Shown here: in pieces, positions 1 to 8,600 of the stretch
Position numbering within the stretch: the first letter of the stretch is position 1
Layout of the letters: each line of letters begins with the position of its first letter
NCBI RefSeq assembly: GCF_004366635.1
Contig: NZ_SORN01000004.1
Location: forward strand, 1 to 64,000
Origin: Roseinatronobacter bogoriensis DSM 18756
GTDB lineage: Bacteria; Pseudomonadota; Alphaproteobacteria; Rhodobacterales; Rhodobacteraceae
DNA length: 64,000 nt
Reading direction: 5' to 3'
Program-made: the position numbers and the translations under genes
Notes under the pieces: model-generated
What the model was told of the DNA's origin: nothing
Seen by the model: the letters and a program-made list of their open reading frames with translations, nothing else
The model's database searches: none

Positions 1-23
1 CTAGGCTCCAGACTCATTGATAT

Positions 24-781
24 TCAAAGCCAGAACAGCACGGTTGCGGCCAGCGCGACGGCTGAGAGGAACACCTTTGGGCATCTGTCATAGCGGGTTG
101 CGATACGCCGCCAATCCTTGAGCCGCCCGAACATGATCTCGATCCGGTTGCGCCGCTTGTAGCGCCGTTTGTCGTATTTCACGGTCGTCTTTCGCGCTTT
201 GCGGCCAGGGATGCAGGGTTTTATCTCCTTGTCTTTCAACGCATCTCTGAACCAATCAGCGTCATATCCTCGGTCTGCGATCAGCCAGTCGGCTTCTGGT
301 AGGCTCCTGAGCAACGCCGCCGCGCCAGTGTAATCGCTGACTTGTCCGGCGGACAGGAAGAAGGTGATGGGGCGGCCAATCGCATCTGTCACAGCATGCA
401 GCTTGGTGTTCATACCACCCTTGGTTCGCCCGATCAGGCGACCACGCCCCCCTTTTTTACCCGCAGGCTCGAAGCCGTGCGATGTGCCTTCAGATAGGTG
501 GCGTCGATCATGATCGTCTTGGTCTCGGTCCCCTCTGCCGCCAGGCCCGCCATGATCCGGGCGAACACGCCCATATCGCTCCACCGCTTCCAACGGTTGT
601 ATAAGGTCTTGTGGGGGCCATATTCCTTGGGTGCATCACACCACCGCAACCCATTGCGATTGATGAAGATTATGCCGCTGAGCACGCGCCTGTCATCGAC
701 GCGCGGCTTGCCATGGCTCTTGGGGAAGAAGGGTTTCAGACGCTCCATTTGCGCGTCAGTCAGCCAGAAAAGATTGCTCAT
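24..781 (-). CDS. IS5-family transposase made by -1 frameshift
   Basis: DDE transposase encoded in two frames. The first frame (781 down to 434) starts MSNLFWLTDAQMERL after an AAGGAG ribosome-binding site and carries the first Asp (MIDATYLKAH). The second frame (about 593 down to 24) carries the second Asp (ADRGYDADWF) and the catalytic Glu (RNRIEIMFGRLKDW). The frames join at an A6G6 run on the minus strand, and a -1 shift there gives one continuous protein of about 250 residues. This layout is normal for IS427-type elements, so the gene is probably active rather than broken. Confidence 0.88.
447..458 (-). other. A6G6 slippery sequence for transposase frameshift
   Basis: The plus strand reads C6T6, so the transposase mRNA reads A6G6. 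The first frame reads GTA AAA AAG GGG GGC here and the second reads GGT AAA AAA GGG GGG. Slipping back one base moves ribosomes from the first to the second frame. The first frame ends about 10 codons later, so the unshifted product would lack two catalytic residues. Confidence 0.75.
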
Positions 782-875
782 TGATCGGTCTCCTTGCGGA
801 GCGTGAATCACGCCGCAAGGCTGAAATCAATGGGTCCTGAGCCTAGGGTAGCGGCACTACTCGGATACATGATGT

Positions 876-1781
876 TTACCCCCGCTGCAACTTCACCGGC
901 TCTGTCCGCGCCAGCCGCAGCACATGGGCCATGAAGGGCTTGGACGAATCCTCATCCCGCACGGCCGCATATAGCCGCCGGGTCAGGCCGCCCTCGGTCA
1001 GTGGTTTGGTCACATAGTCGGAATGATAGCGGATATCGCGCAGCACCCAGTCGGGCAGAACCGCCACCCCGCGCCCGGAGGCCACCAGCAGCAGGATCAC
1101 GGCGGTCAGTTCCACCTGCCGGATCGCGCGGGGTTCAACCTTGGCAGGGGTCAGCAGTTGGGTAAACACATCCAGCCGCGTGCGCTCCACCGGATAGGTG
1201 ATCAGGGTCTGGTCGCGGAAATCAGTCGCCTCGATAAAAGGTTTTTGCGCCAAGGGGTTGGTGGCGGCAGCGACAAAGACCGGCTCATAGTCAAAAAGCG
1301 GCAGGAAGCTGACGCCATCCATTTCCTCCGGGTCGGATGAGATGACAAGGTCCACTTCCTCGCGGCGCAGGGCGGGCAGGGCATCAAAGGCCAGCCCAGG
1401 GCGGATATCGACATCCACATCGGGCCATGCCTTGCGAAACTGCTCCAACACCGGAAACAGCCAGTCAAAACAGGCGTGGCATTCAATGGCGATATGCAAC
1501 CGGCCCGAACTGCCCTTGACCAGCCCGGTAAACTCTTCCTCCAGTGCTGCCACACGCGGCAGGATATCTTCAGCGGCGCGTAGCATTTTCAACCCGGCGG
1601 CTGAGAGTTTCAGGGGCTTTGAGCGGCGCACGAACAATTCCACCCCTGCCTGTTCCTCGATCCCCTTGACCTGATGCGACAGCGCCGATTGCGTCATGTT
1701 CAGCAAATCAGCCGCACGGGCAAGGCCGCCAGCTTCGTGTATCGCCTTGATTGTGCGCAGGTGGCGGAATTCGATATGCAT
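876..1781 (-). CDS. metR: LysR-family regulator of methionine synthesis, MetR-like
   Basis: Predicted transcription factor of 301 residues. An N-terminal winged helix-turn-helix (about 1-60, with AADLLNMTQSALSHQVKGIE) is followed by a LysR effector-binding domain (about 90-295). It is transcribed divergently from metF, the classical position of MetR, which in enterobacteria uses homocysteine as co-inducer. I start it at MHIEFRHL. A longer in-frame extension to 1943 exists but would run over the metF promoter and start. A TGAA-N5-TTCA box lies between the two genes. The assignment rests on family plus neighbourhood; the effector is inferred. Confidence 0.85.
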   Translation of the reverse strand: MHIEFRHLRTIKAIHEAGGLARAADLLNMTQSALSHQVKGIEEQAGVELFVRRSKPLKLSAAGLKMLRAAEDILPRVAALEEEFTGLVKGSSGRLHIAIECHACFDWLFPVLEQFRKAWPDVDVDIRPGLAFDALPALRREEVDLVISSDPEEMDGVSFLPLFDYEPVFVAAATNPLAQKPFIEATDFRDQTLITYPVERTRLDVFTQLLTPAKVEPRAIRQVELTAVILLLVASGRGVAVLPDWVLRDIRYHSDYVTKPLTEGGLTRRLYAAVRDEDSSKPFMAHVLRLARTEPVKLQRG

Positions 1782-1809
1782 GTCGCGCTCATAATGGTGT
1801 TGAAGATAA

Positions 1810-1822
1810 TGAATTGGTTTCA
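1810..1822. promoter_or_regulatory. Candidate MetR operator
   Basis: TGAATTGGTTTCA matches the TGAA-N5-TTCA pattern known for MetR sites in enterobacteria. It sits between metR (start 1781) and metF (start 1870), where it could serve both promoters. It is a single short match, so the assignment depends on context. Confidence 0.55.
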
Positions 1823-1869
1823 CATTCGCAGGCATGGCACAAGGGGCTATCAGAAATGGAGTCTGTTCA

Positions 1870-2736
1870 ATGCCTGCACCGCGCGTGTCTTTCGAATTCT
1901 TCCCGCCCAAAACGTTGGAGGCCAGCTTTCGGCTATGGGACACAGTGCGTATGCTGGCGCCGCTCTCGCCGTCTTTTGTGTCGGTGACCTATGGGGCCGG
2001 GGGCACCACGCGGCAGTTGACGCATGAGGCGGTCACCACCATCGGCGCGCAATTCGGCCTGAATGTGGCCGCGCATCTGACCTGCGTGGACGCTACGCGC
2101 GACGAGACATTGGCGATTGCCGACAGCTATGCACAAGCGGGCGTGCGCGAGATTGTGGCTTTGCGTGGCGATGCACCGAAAGGGCAGGCAAGGTTCACGG
2201 CTAATGCGGATGGGTTTGCCAATTCCATAGAATTGATCGAGGCATTGTCCGCGACAGGTCATTTCAATCTGCGTGTGGGTGCCTATCCCGAACCGCACCC
2301 CGAAGCGGCTGATACTCTGGCCGATGTGCGCTGGCTCAAGCGCAAGTTTGCAGCAGGGGCCGATAGCGCGATCACACAGTTTTTCTTCGAAGCGGAGACG
2401 TTCTTGCGCTTCCGCGACACTTGCGCGCGCGAAGGGATTACCGGCCGGATCATCCCCGGTATCATTCCGATCGAAAACTGGTCGGGTATCCGCAAATTCG
2501 CCAAGGCCACAGGTGCAAGCGTGCCCGCATGGCTGGATGAAGCGTTCGAGAAAGCCACCCGCGACGGGCGCGAAGACTTGCTTGCCACAGCCTTGTGCAC
2601 CGAGTTGTGTGACAAGCTGGTGCGTGAAGGGGTGGAAGATTTGCATTTCTACACCCTCAACCGCCCGCATCTGACCCGTGATGTGTGTCATGCTTTGGGG
2701 GTTGTGCCGCAAGTTTCGCTGGAGAAGGTCGCCTGA
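1870..2736 (+). CDS. metF: Methylenetetrahydrofolate reductase
   Basis: Flavoprotein of 288 residues that reduces 5,10-methylene-THF to 5-methyl-THF, the methyl donor for methionine synthase. Family motifs are visible: SFEFFPPKT at the start, FVSVTYGAGGTT, the QFFFEAETFLRF segment and the terminal FYTLNR. Length fits the bacterial family (about 290). The start at MPAPRV is chosen because GGAG lies 8 nt upstream and the family motif begins at once; an upstream in-frame ATG at 1834 has no such support. Divergent from metR and followed by the riboswitch-controlled metZ. Confidence 0.95.
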   Translation: MPAPRVSFEFFPPKTLEASFRLWDTVRMLAPLSPSFVSVTYGAGGTTRQLTHEAVTTIGAQFGLNVAAHLTCVDATRDETLAIADSYAQAGVREIVALRGDAPKGQARFTANADGFANSIELIEALSATGHFNLRVGAYPEPHPEAADTLADVRWLKRKFAAGADSAITQFFFEAETFLRFRDTCAREGITGRIIPGIIPIENWSGIRKFAKATGASVPAWLDEAFEKATRDGREDLLATALCTELCDKLVREGVEDLHFYTLNRPHLTRDVCHALGVVPQVSLEKVA

Positions 2737-2800
2737 GCATCCTGCCCATTGACCAGCGGAAGAAAAAGCCTTAGCGCAATTCCTGTCGGTCAGATTTGAC

Positions 2801-2856
2801 CCGTGGCGCTTTGTTACCGGATTGCGGGCCACGTTAAACACTCCGCTAAAGAGGTC
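2801..2856 (+). ncRNA. SAM-II riboswitch (SAM_alpha)
   Basis: Leader element 75 nt before the metZ start. It has the SAM-II layout: stem P1 CGTGGC (2802-2807) pairing with GCCACG (2828-2833), the inner segment containing TTTG and ACCGGATTGC, then TTAAAC and the 3' CGCTAAAGAGG that forms the pseudoknot. These conserved blocks match my memory of the alphaproteobacterial SAM-II consensus in order and spacing. It senses S-adenosylmethionine and represses methionine genes. It is followed by an intrinsic terminator, which suggests transcriptional control. Confidence 0.88.
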
Positions 2857-2863
2857 AGGGCGC

Positions 2864-2900
2864 AACCCCCGGCCTCTCAGGAATGGTCCGGGGGTTTTCT
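2864..2900 (+). terminator. Intrinsic terminator/attenuator between SAM-II aptamer and metZ
   Basis: AACCCCCGG (2864-2872) pairs with CCGGGGGTT (2888-2896) and runs into TTTTCTTTT. It lies after the SAM-II aptamer and before the metZ start, so it would end transcription within the leader. The segment AGAGGTC at the aptamer's 3' edge (2850-2856) can instead pair with GGCCTCT (2871-2877), which overlaps the terminator stem and would act as an antiterminator. Confidence 0.75.
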
Positions 2901-2930
2901 TTTGGTCGGATGGACCGGGGCAGGGCAGAC

Positions 2931-4112
2931 ATGACGCAAGATTGGGGCAAGCGCACCAAAATGGTGCACCACGGCGCGCGGCGCAGCCAGTTTGGCGAAG
3001 TGGCCGAAGCAATTTATCTGACACAGGGCTTTGTCTATCCCGATGCTGAAGCTGCCGAGGCGCGGTTTCTCAAATCCGGCGCGGATGAATTCATCTATGC
3101 CCGCTATGGAAATCCGACAGTAGCAGTGTTCGAGGATCGTATTGCCGCGCTGGAAGGGACCGAAGATGCCTTCGCCACAGCCTCTGGCATGGCGGCGGTG
3201 TCTGGTGCGCTGACCGCGATGTTGCGGGCAGGCGATCACGTCGTCTCCTCGCGCGCGTTGTTCGGGTCGTGCCTGTATATTCTGGAAGAGGTTCTGAACC
3301 GCTATGGCGTCGAGGTCAGCTTTGTCGATGGGCTGGACCTCGATCAGTGGCGCGCGGCAATCCGGCCAGAGACAAGAGTGGTGTTCATGGAAACAGTCTC
3401 GAACCCCACTTTGGAAGTGATCGACCTGCGGTCTGTTGCCGCACTGGCCCACGACGTTGGCGCAACGGTCGTTGTTGACAATGTCTTTGCCACGCCGGTT
3501 TTCAGCCGCGCTGTCGAATTGGGCGCAGATGTCGTGATCTATTCCGCGACCAAGCATATCGACGGGCAGGGGCGGGCGCTGGGCGGTGTGATCTGCGGCA
3601 CGCGCGAGTTTATTCGCGGCACGATAGAGCCCTATATGAAGCATACAGGCGGCGCGCTGTCGCCCTTCAACGCTTGGGTCATGCTGAACGGTATGACGAC
3701 GCTGGATTTGCGTGTGCGCGCGCAGGCCGCGACAGCACAGGCCATCGCAGAAGCCTTTGAATCCGATCCACGGCTTGCCCGCGTTATCTATCCGGGGCTG
3801 CCTAATCATCCGCAACATGACATTGCCGCAACGCAAATGGACGGGTTTGGCACTGTTCTTGCGCTGGACATCAAGGCAGGCAAGGAGGCTGCGTTTCGGT
3901 TTCTGAACGCGCTGCAAGTGGCCGTGATTTCCAACAATCTGGGCGATGCGCGCAGCATTGTGACGCATCCGGCCACCACCACGCATCAGCGTTTGCCGGA
4001 CGATCAGAAATTGGCGTTGGGCATAACGCCGGGTTTGATCCGCATGTCGGTTGGGTTGGAAGATGTGGCGGATCTGATTGATGACATTCGCGCGGCGCTC
4101 GATATGATCTGA
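2931..4112 (+). CDS. metZ: O-succinylhomoserine sulfhydrylase
   Basis: PLP-dependent Cys/Met metabolism enzyme of 393 residues, which makes homocysteine directly from an activated homoserine and sulfide. The PLP lysine is about K208 in SATKHIDGQGRALGG, a signature I associate with MetZ rather than cystathionine synthases. The N-terminus MTQDWGKRTKMVHHG is typical of the group. The reading frame stays open upstream to 2883, but that ATG lies inside the terminator loop, so the start at 2931 downstream of it is preferred. The preceding SAM-II element gives feedback by SAM. O-acetylhomoserine as substrate cannot be excluded. Confidence 0.9.
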   Translation: MTQDWGKRTKMVHHGARRSQFGEVAEAIYLTQGFVYPDAEAAEARFLKSGADEFIYARYGNPTVAVFEDRIAALEGTEDAFATASGMAAVSGALTAMLRAGDHVVSSRALFGSCLYILEEVLNRYGVEVSFVDGLDLDQWRAAIRPETRVVFMETVSNPTLEVIDLRSVAALAHDVGATVVVDNVFATPVFSRAVELGADVVIYSATKHIDGQGRALGGVICGTREFIRGTIEPYMKHTGGALSPFNAWVMLNGMTTLDLRVRAQAATAQAIAEAFESDPRLARVIYPGLPNHPQHDIAATQMDGFGTVLALDIKAGKEAAFRFLNALQVAVISNNLGDARSIVTHPATTTHQRLPDDQKLALGITPGLIRMSVGLEDVADLIDDIRAALDMI

Positions 4113-4152
4113 CCACGCGAGTCGCGCGTATAGATGTGGAAAAGCAAACACC

Positions 4153-4176
4153 TCTGCCTATATTCTTTTTGGCAGA
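4153..4176 (+). promoter_or_regulatory. Inverted repeat in the folE2 leader
   Basis: TCTGCC and GGCAGA arms separated by 12 nt lie just upstream of the folE2 ribosome-binding site. They could be an operator or a small leader hairpin. folE2 is often under Zur control, but I do not see a convincing Zur palindrome, so no regulator is assigned. Confidence 0.25.
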
Positions 4177-4194
4177 CAGGAAGGAAATCCCACA

Positions 4195-5286
4195 ATGAAT
4201 TTGCATGTCTCCAGCCTCGAGAAAACGCCAAGCCGTGAAGAGGCAGAGGCGGCGCTTGATGTGTTGCGCCGCTTCACCGATGCCGCACCAGTCACCGAGC
4301 GTGTGGAGATGGAGGCCGCAGTCACCAGTCTGATGCCCGCCGCAGGCTATCCGGTATTGAACCGTGACTACCCGTCTGAATTCGAGGTGGACAGCGCCTA
4401 TAAGGATGGCTTGCCGGATTTGCAGAATGGCCCCGCAAGCCTGATTGTGGGGGCAAAAGCGCCCATCCAACATGTTGGCATTTCGAATTTCCGCCTGCCG
4501 ATCCGCTATCATACGCGCGATAACGGCGATCTGACGCTGGAAACGTCCGTAACCGGGACGGTCAGTCTGGAAGCCGAGAAAAAAGGCATCAACATGAGCC
4601 GGATCATGCGCAGCTTCTACGCGCATGCTGAACGCACCTTCAGCGCGGATGTAATCCGCGCCGCGCTTGATAACTACAAGACTGATCTGGAAAGTTTTGA
4701 TGCGCGCATCATGATGCGCTTCAGCTTCCCGATGAAAGTGCAGTCGCTGCGCTCTGGCCTGTCGGGCTATCAATATTACGATATCGCGCTGGAACTGGTG
4801 GATCAGGGCGGCGTGCGGCAGATGTTCATGCATCTTGATTACGTCTACTCCTCGACCTGTCCCTGTTCGCTGGAACTTAGCGAACATGCGCGCGCGACCC
4901 GTGGGCAATTGGCAACGCCGCATTCGCAGCGTTCGGTCGCGCGTATCTCTGTAGAAGTGCTTGAAGGCGAAAAACTGTGGTTTGAAGATTTGATTGATCT
5001 GTGCCGCATTGCCGTACCGACAGAGACGCAGGTGATGGTGAAACGCGAAGATGAACAGGCGTTTGCAGAATTGAACGCAGCCAATCCGATCTTTGTCGAA
5101 GATGCCGCGCGCAGCTTCTGTGCGCAGCTAGACGGCGACGTGCGTATTGGCGATTTCCGTGTCGTGGCCAGCCATCAGGAAAGCCTGCACAGCCATGATG
5201 CAGTCAGTGTACTGACGCGCGGCGCCAGTTTCGAGGCCGCATCGCTGGACCCGCGCCTGTTCAGCACCCTGTTTCACGTTGGCTGA
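4195..5286 (+). CDS. folE2: GTP cyclohydrolase FolE2 (type IB)
   Basis: Enzyme of 363 residues converting GTP to 7,8-dihydroneopterin triphosphate, the first step of folate synthesis. FolE2 differs from FolE in not depending strictly on zinc. Family motifs are present, such as GISNFRLPIRYHT near residue 97, GTVSLEAEKKGINMSRIM, and the conserved cysteines in SSTCPCSLELSEHAR. GGAAGGAAA precedes the ATG. Later folate enzymes folB and folP lie about 13 kb downstream. A pfkB-family gene follows after 36 bp and may be cotranscribed, with no obvious functional link. Confidence 0.93.
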   Translation: MNLHVSSLEKTPSREEAEAALDVLRRFTDAAPVTERVEMEAAVTSLMPAAGYPVLNRDYPSEFEVDSAYKDGLPDLQNGPASLIVGAKAPIQHVGISNFRLPIRYHTRDNGDLTLETSVTGTVSLEAEKKGINMSRIMRSFYAHAERTFSADVIRAALDNYKTDLESFDARIMMRFSFPMKVQSLRSGLSGYQYYDIALELVDQGGVRQMFMHLDYVYSSTCPCSLELSEHARATRGQLATPHSQRSVARISVEVLEGEKLWFEDLIDLCRIAVPTETQVMVKREDEQAFAELNAANPIFVEDAARSFCAQLDGDVRIGDFRVVASHQESLHSHDAVSVLTRGASFEAASLDPRLFSTLFHVG

Positions 5287-5322
5287 TCTTGCATCTGGCG
5301 CGGCCCTTGGTAGGGTCGCGCC

Positions 5323-6279
5323 ATGACGTCGTCGCAAAGCCCTATTCTGACTGTCACGCTTAACCCCGCGCTGGATTTATCCGCGCGTATCCCGCGTATG
5401 GAGGCTGGTCCCAAACTGCGGTTGGCCGAGCCTGACTGGGAACCCGGCGGTGGTGGGGTCAATGTCGCAAGGGCCATTCATGCGCTAGGTGGCGATGTTC
5501 TGGCCTGGGTTGCCCTTGGTGGGGGCAGTGGGGAACAGCATTTACGCTTGCTTCATGACCAGCGTATTGCAACGCATGTTTTCGATGCGCCCTGTGATAC
5601 GCGGCAAAGCTGGGCGATTACCGATGACAGTGGCCAGCAATACCGCCTGCAATTGCCCGGTGGCGTCTGGCCAGAAGCGGTGGTCGATGACGCGCGCGCA
5701 AGTATTGTGGCGCATGCCAAGGGGCTTGTAGTGGTATCAGGCAGCCAACCACCCGGAATGGATGCAGGTTTTGTGCAGGCTCTGGCGCAGGATCTGGGCG
5801 CAGCGCGGCTGATCGTGGACACATCCGGCCCCGCGCTTGCGCAACTGATCGAGCGGCCCTTACCCCATGCGCGGCCCCTTGTCTTGCGGCTGGATCAGGC
5901 CGAGGCGGAAGGGCTGGCCGGCCGCCCGCTGACAGATGCCACGGATACAACCGCTTTCGCGCGGCAACTGGTCCGTCGCGGCGTGGCGGAACATGTGTGT
6001 CTGGCGCGTGGCGCGGATGGGTCGGTCCTGGCAAGTGAGGGCGGGGCGATTCATTGCCGACCGCCAAAAGTCGAGGTGCAAAGCAAGGTGGGCGCGGGGG
6101 ACAGTTTCACTGGTGTATTCACGCTGGCGCTGGCCCGCAGCGACGGCTTTTCCGAGGCATTGCGCCTTGGAACAGCAGCGGCGGCGGCAGCGGTGATGAC
6201 AGCGGGTACGCAGCTTTGCCGCAAGGAAGATGTCACGCAACTGCGCGCGGCATGCACCCTGCATCAGATGGGCGCTTGA
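5323..6279 (+). CDS. PfkB-family hexose/phosphohexose kinase
   Basis: Sugar kinase of 318 residues in the 1-phosphofructokinase/PfkB/tagatose-6-phosphate kinase group. The N-terminal TLNPALD motif and the sugar-binding loop WEPGGGGVNVARAI are present. The C-terminal signature VGAGDSFTGVF contains the catalytic Asp and anion hole. These support ATP-dependent phosphorylation of a sugar phosphate. No fructose PTS genes are adjacent, so whether the substrate is fructose-1-phosphate, fructose-6-phosphate or another phosphohexose cannot be decided from sequence. Confidence 0.85.
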   Translation: MTSSQSPILTVTLNPALDLSARIPRMEAGPKLRLAEPDWEPGGGGVNVARAIHALGGDVLAWVALGGGSGEQHLRLLHDQRIATHVFDAPCDTRQSWAITDDSGQQYRLQLPGGVWPEAVVDDARASIVAHAKGLVVVSGSQPPGMDAGFVQALAQDLGAARLIVDTSGPALAQLIERPLPHARPLVLRLDQAEAEGLAGRPLTDATDTTAFARQLVRRGVAEHVCLARGADGSVLASEGGAIHCRPPKVEVQSKVGAGDSFTGVFTLALARSDGFSEALRLGTAAAAAAVMTAGTQLCRKEDVTQLRAACTLHQMGA

Positions 6280-6312
6280 CAGCCAACAAGTCACGGGCAA
6301 AGGCTGCAAGTC

Positions 6313-7761
6313 ATGCTGGATATTCGACCCGTTGTACATCTGATCGGTTTGCTTGGCCTTGCGCTGGGTGTCTTGATGCTGGTCCCCGCCGCTGTCGACT
6401 GGCAGGCTGGCAATGCAAACTGGCACGCCTTTGCACGCACCAGTTTTGTCGTATGCATGATTGGCGGTCTGGCCGCGTTGACAACCCGCAACGGTCTGGA
6501 TGCTGGTCTGGGGCGGCGTCAGTCCTTTTTGCTGACGGCCAGCCTTTGGGCCGTTCTGCCTGCGCTTGGGGCGGTTCCCTTCGCCTTGGGCGCGCCCAAT
6601 GCAAACCTGACAAACGCCTATTTCGAGGCCATGTCCGGCATGACCACCACAGGCACGACGGTCTTCGTTGGGCTGGATGATCTGCCGCCCGGCGTTCTGA
6701 TCTGGCGATCAATGCTGCAATGGCTGGGGGGGTTGGGGATTGTTATTGTGGCTCTGGTGTTTCTGCCGGTATTGCGTGTCGGCGGTATGCAGCATTTTCA
6801 GGCCGAAGCATTTGACACGATGGGCAAGGTTTTGCCGCGCGTCTATGACATTTCGGCCGGGTTGTTGCAGGTCTATTTCGGGCTGACCTTTGCAGCCATC
6901 GCAGCCTATATGGCGTTTGGCATGAGCGGCTTTGACGCAGTCAACCATGCCATGACGACCATCGCGACAGGCGGTTTTTCCACATCAGACCAGTCATTTG
7001 TCAAGTTTACGGGGCCGCTGGAATATGTCTCGGTGCTGTTTATGGTGCTGGCAGGCCTGCCTTTCATTCGGTTCATCCAGCTTCTGGGCGGGTCATGGGC
7101 TGCGGTGTGGAAGGATGTACAGGTCCGCGCCTTTCTGCGCTGGATTGGCTATTCGGTCGGCGCGGTGATTGCGTATCGTCTGATGACCAGTGATGCACAT
7201 GTTCTCGATGTGCTGCGCGGGACGCTTTTCAATGTGGTGACGCTGTTCACCGGCACAGGCTATGGCAGCGACGATGTCGCGGCATGGGGGGATTTCCCCT
7301 TGCTTGTGGTTATTCTTGTGGGGTTTATCGGGGCCTGCACGGCCTCTACCGGGTGTTCGCTCAAGATATTTCGCTATCTTGTGTTGTTTGAAGCGATCCG
7401 CGCGCAGATGCAGCGTTTGCGCCGCCCGAATGAAGTGGTGGCTTTGCGCCTTGGGGGCAAGCGCCTTCAGCCGGATGTGATTTCTTCGGTTATCGTCATG
7501 TTCACGGTGTTTGTTGCAAGTTTCATCCTGCTTGCCGTTTCGCTTTCGCTGACCGGGCTGGAATTGCGCACCGCTATCACAGCCGCCTGGACCGCGATCT
7601 GCAATGTTGGTCCGGTATTCGGGCAGGAAGTGGGAGAAACCGGCGCGGTCGATGGCTTTCCAGTGGCCGCCAAATGGCTGATGATCTTTGGCATGTATCT
7701 GGGACGGCTGGAAATTCTGGCGGTGCTGGTGCTGCTGCTGCCGCGTTTCTGGCGGGGCTAA
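6313..7761 (+). CDS. trkH: TrkH/KtrB-family potassium uptake channel subunit
   Basis: Integral membrane protein of 482 residues, the ion-conducting subunit of a Trk-type K+ uptake system. It is hydrophobic throughout, with the four-fold pore pattern: selectivity-loop segments around MSGMTTTGTTV, TTIATGGFSTSD, LFTGTGYGSDD and ICNVGPVFGQ. The conserved Gly of each filter is retained. Length is typical for TrkH. The regulatory NAD-binding partner TrkA is not in the window. AAAGG lies upstream of the ATG. Confidence 0.92.
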   Translation: MLDIRPVVHLIGLLGLALGVLMLVPAAVDWQAGNANWHAFARTSFVVCMIGGLAALTTRNGLDAGLGRRQSFLLTASLWAVLPALGAVPFALGAPNANLTNAYFEAMSGMTTTGTTVFVGLDDLPPGVLIWRSMLQWLGGLGIVIVALVFLPVLRVGGMQHFQAEAFDTMGKVLPRVYDISAGLLQVYFGLTFAAIAAYMAFGMSGFDAVNHAMTTIATGGFSTSDQSFVKFTGPLEYVSVLFMVLAGLPFIRFIQLLGGSWAAVWKDVQVRAFLRWIGYSVGAVIAYRLMTSDAHVLDVLRGTLFNVVTLFTGTGYGSDDVAAWGDFPLLVVILVGFIGACTASTGCSLKIFRYLVLFEAIRAQMQRLRRPNEVVALRLGGKRLQPDVISSVIVMFTVFVASFILLAVSLSLTGLELRTAITAAWTAICNVGPVFGQEVGETGAVDGFPVAAKWLMIFGMYLGRLEILAVLVLLLPRFWRG

Positions 7762-7805
7762 GCGCGTGCTTGCAGTTTTTGCTCTATTGATGGAGAGATT
7801 TTGAG

Positions 7806-8546
7806 ATGAAACCATTTCTCGTGTTGCAATTGCGCCCCGAAATCGAGGCCGCAGACGAGGAATATGCAGCGATCCTGCGCCGGGCCAAGCTGGACGCAAG
7901 CAATGTGCAGCGTATGCGCTTGGATCAGGTGAATCTGCCGGATGATCTTGACCTCTCTGCACTGTCCGGGGTCATCGTAGGCGGCGGTCCGGGTTGTGTC
8001 AGTGATCCGCCCGAGACAAAAGACCCGACAGAGGCCCGCATCGAGGCGCAGATCCTGCGCCTTATGCCGCGCATTATTGCGCAAGGCGTGCCGTTTCTGG
8101 GTTGCTGCTATGGTATCGGTATCCTTGGGCGTCATCTGGATGCGCCCGTCTCGAAAGATGCTTATGGCGAAGCGATCGGTCCGATAACCTGTCAGCGCCG
8201 CCCCGAAAGCGCAGGGGATCCGTTGTTGGAGGGGGTGCCAGACAGGTTTACCGCGCTTGTCGGCCACAAAGAAGCGTTGGACGCACTGCCACAGGGGGCG
8301 ACACATCTGCTTGAAGGGGCTCAGTGCCCGATCCAGATGCTGCGATACGGCGCGCGTGCCTATGCAACGCAGTTTCACCCCGAGGCCGACGGCGCAAGTT
8401 TTGCCCTGCGAATACGGGTTTACCGCGACAAAGGGTATTTTCACCCTGACGAGGCTGACGCCCTGACGTCGCTTTGTGCTGATGTACAGACCGAGATTTC
8501 AGGGCGGATTCTGGAAAATTTCACCCGCCATTTCGCGTCAGACTAA
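7806..8546 (+). CDS. Class I glutamine amidotransferase-like protein
   Basis: Stand-alone GATase1 domain of 246 residues. The nucleophile elbow is GCCYG with C101 as the likely catalytic Cys. The His-Glu pair is in FHPEAD (H191, E193), completing a Cys-His-Glu triad. Similar proteins are annotated as GMP synthase-like amidotransferases; some hydrolyse gamma-glutamyl compounds. No acceptor-domain partner lies next to it, so the substrate is unknown. It follows trkH after 44 bp and converges on the pseudoprotease gene. Confidence 0.8.
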   Translation: MKPFLVLQLRPEIEAADEEYAAILRRAKLDASNVQRMRLDQVNLPDDLDLSALSGVIVGGGPGCVSDPPETKDPTEARIEAQILRLMPRIIAQGVPFLGCCYGIGILGRHLDAPVSKDAYGEAIGPITCQRRPESAGDPLLEGVPDRFTALVGHKEALDALPQGATHLLEGAQCPIQMLRYGARAYATQFHPEADGASFALRIRVYRDKGYFHPDEADALTSLCADVQTEISGRILENFTRHFASD

Positions 8547-8558
8547 GGTTTTGGGGGG

Positions 8559-8575
8559 GCCGGGACAGGCCCGGC
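8559..8575. terminator. Weak stem-loop between convergent genes
   Basis: GCCGGG (8559-8564) and CCCGGC (8570-8575) could form a short hairpin in the 54-bp gap between two converging genes. No T-run follows on either strand, so termination here is only possible. Confidence 0.3.
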
Positions 8576-8600
8576 ACCGCTTGATTAATGGCCGCTATGG

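Larger units (their letters stand above)
1..846 (-). mobile_element. IS5-family (IS427-like) insertion sequence
   Basis: A complete small insertion sequence with one transposase gene in two overlapping frames, read on the minus strand. The ends are imperfect inverted repeats: CTAGGCTCCAGACTCATTGA at base 1 and, on the other strand from base 846, CTAGGCTCAGGACCCATTGA. Both ends lie in CTAG, so a TA duplication (2-3 and 844-845) is likely, as is typical of the IS427 subgroup. The element stops about 30 bp from the 3' end of metR. What lies beyond base 1 is outside the window, so any gene it interrupts cannot be seen. Confidence 0.9.

Noticed and set aside
1933..3024. Minus-strand open frame opposite metF
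   Set aside because: Same reason: antisense shadow of a well-supported gene, with Cys/Arg-rich composition and no motif.
2877..4151. Long open frame (424 codons) on the minus strand opposite metZ
   Set aside because: It runs antisense to a clear PLP enzyme in GC-rich DNA, where such frames arise by chance; its translation shows no domain and crosses the riboswitch/terminator.
4113..4194. Zur operator for folE2
   Set aside because: The inverted repeat present does not match a Zur palindrome I can recognise; left as an unassigned repeat.
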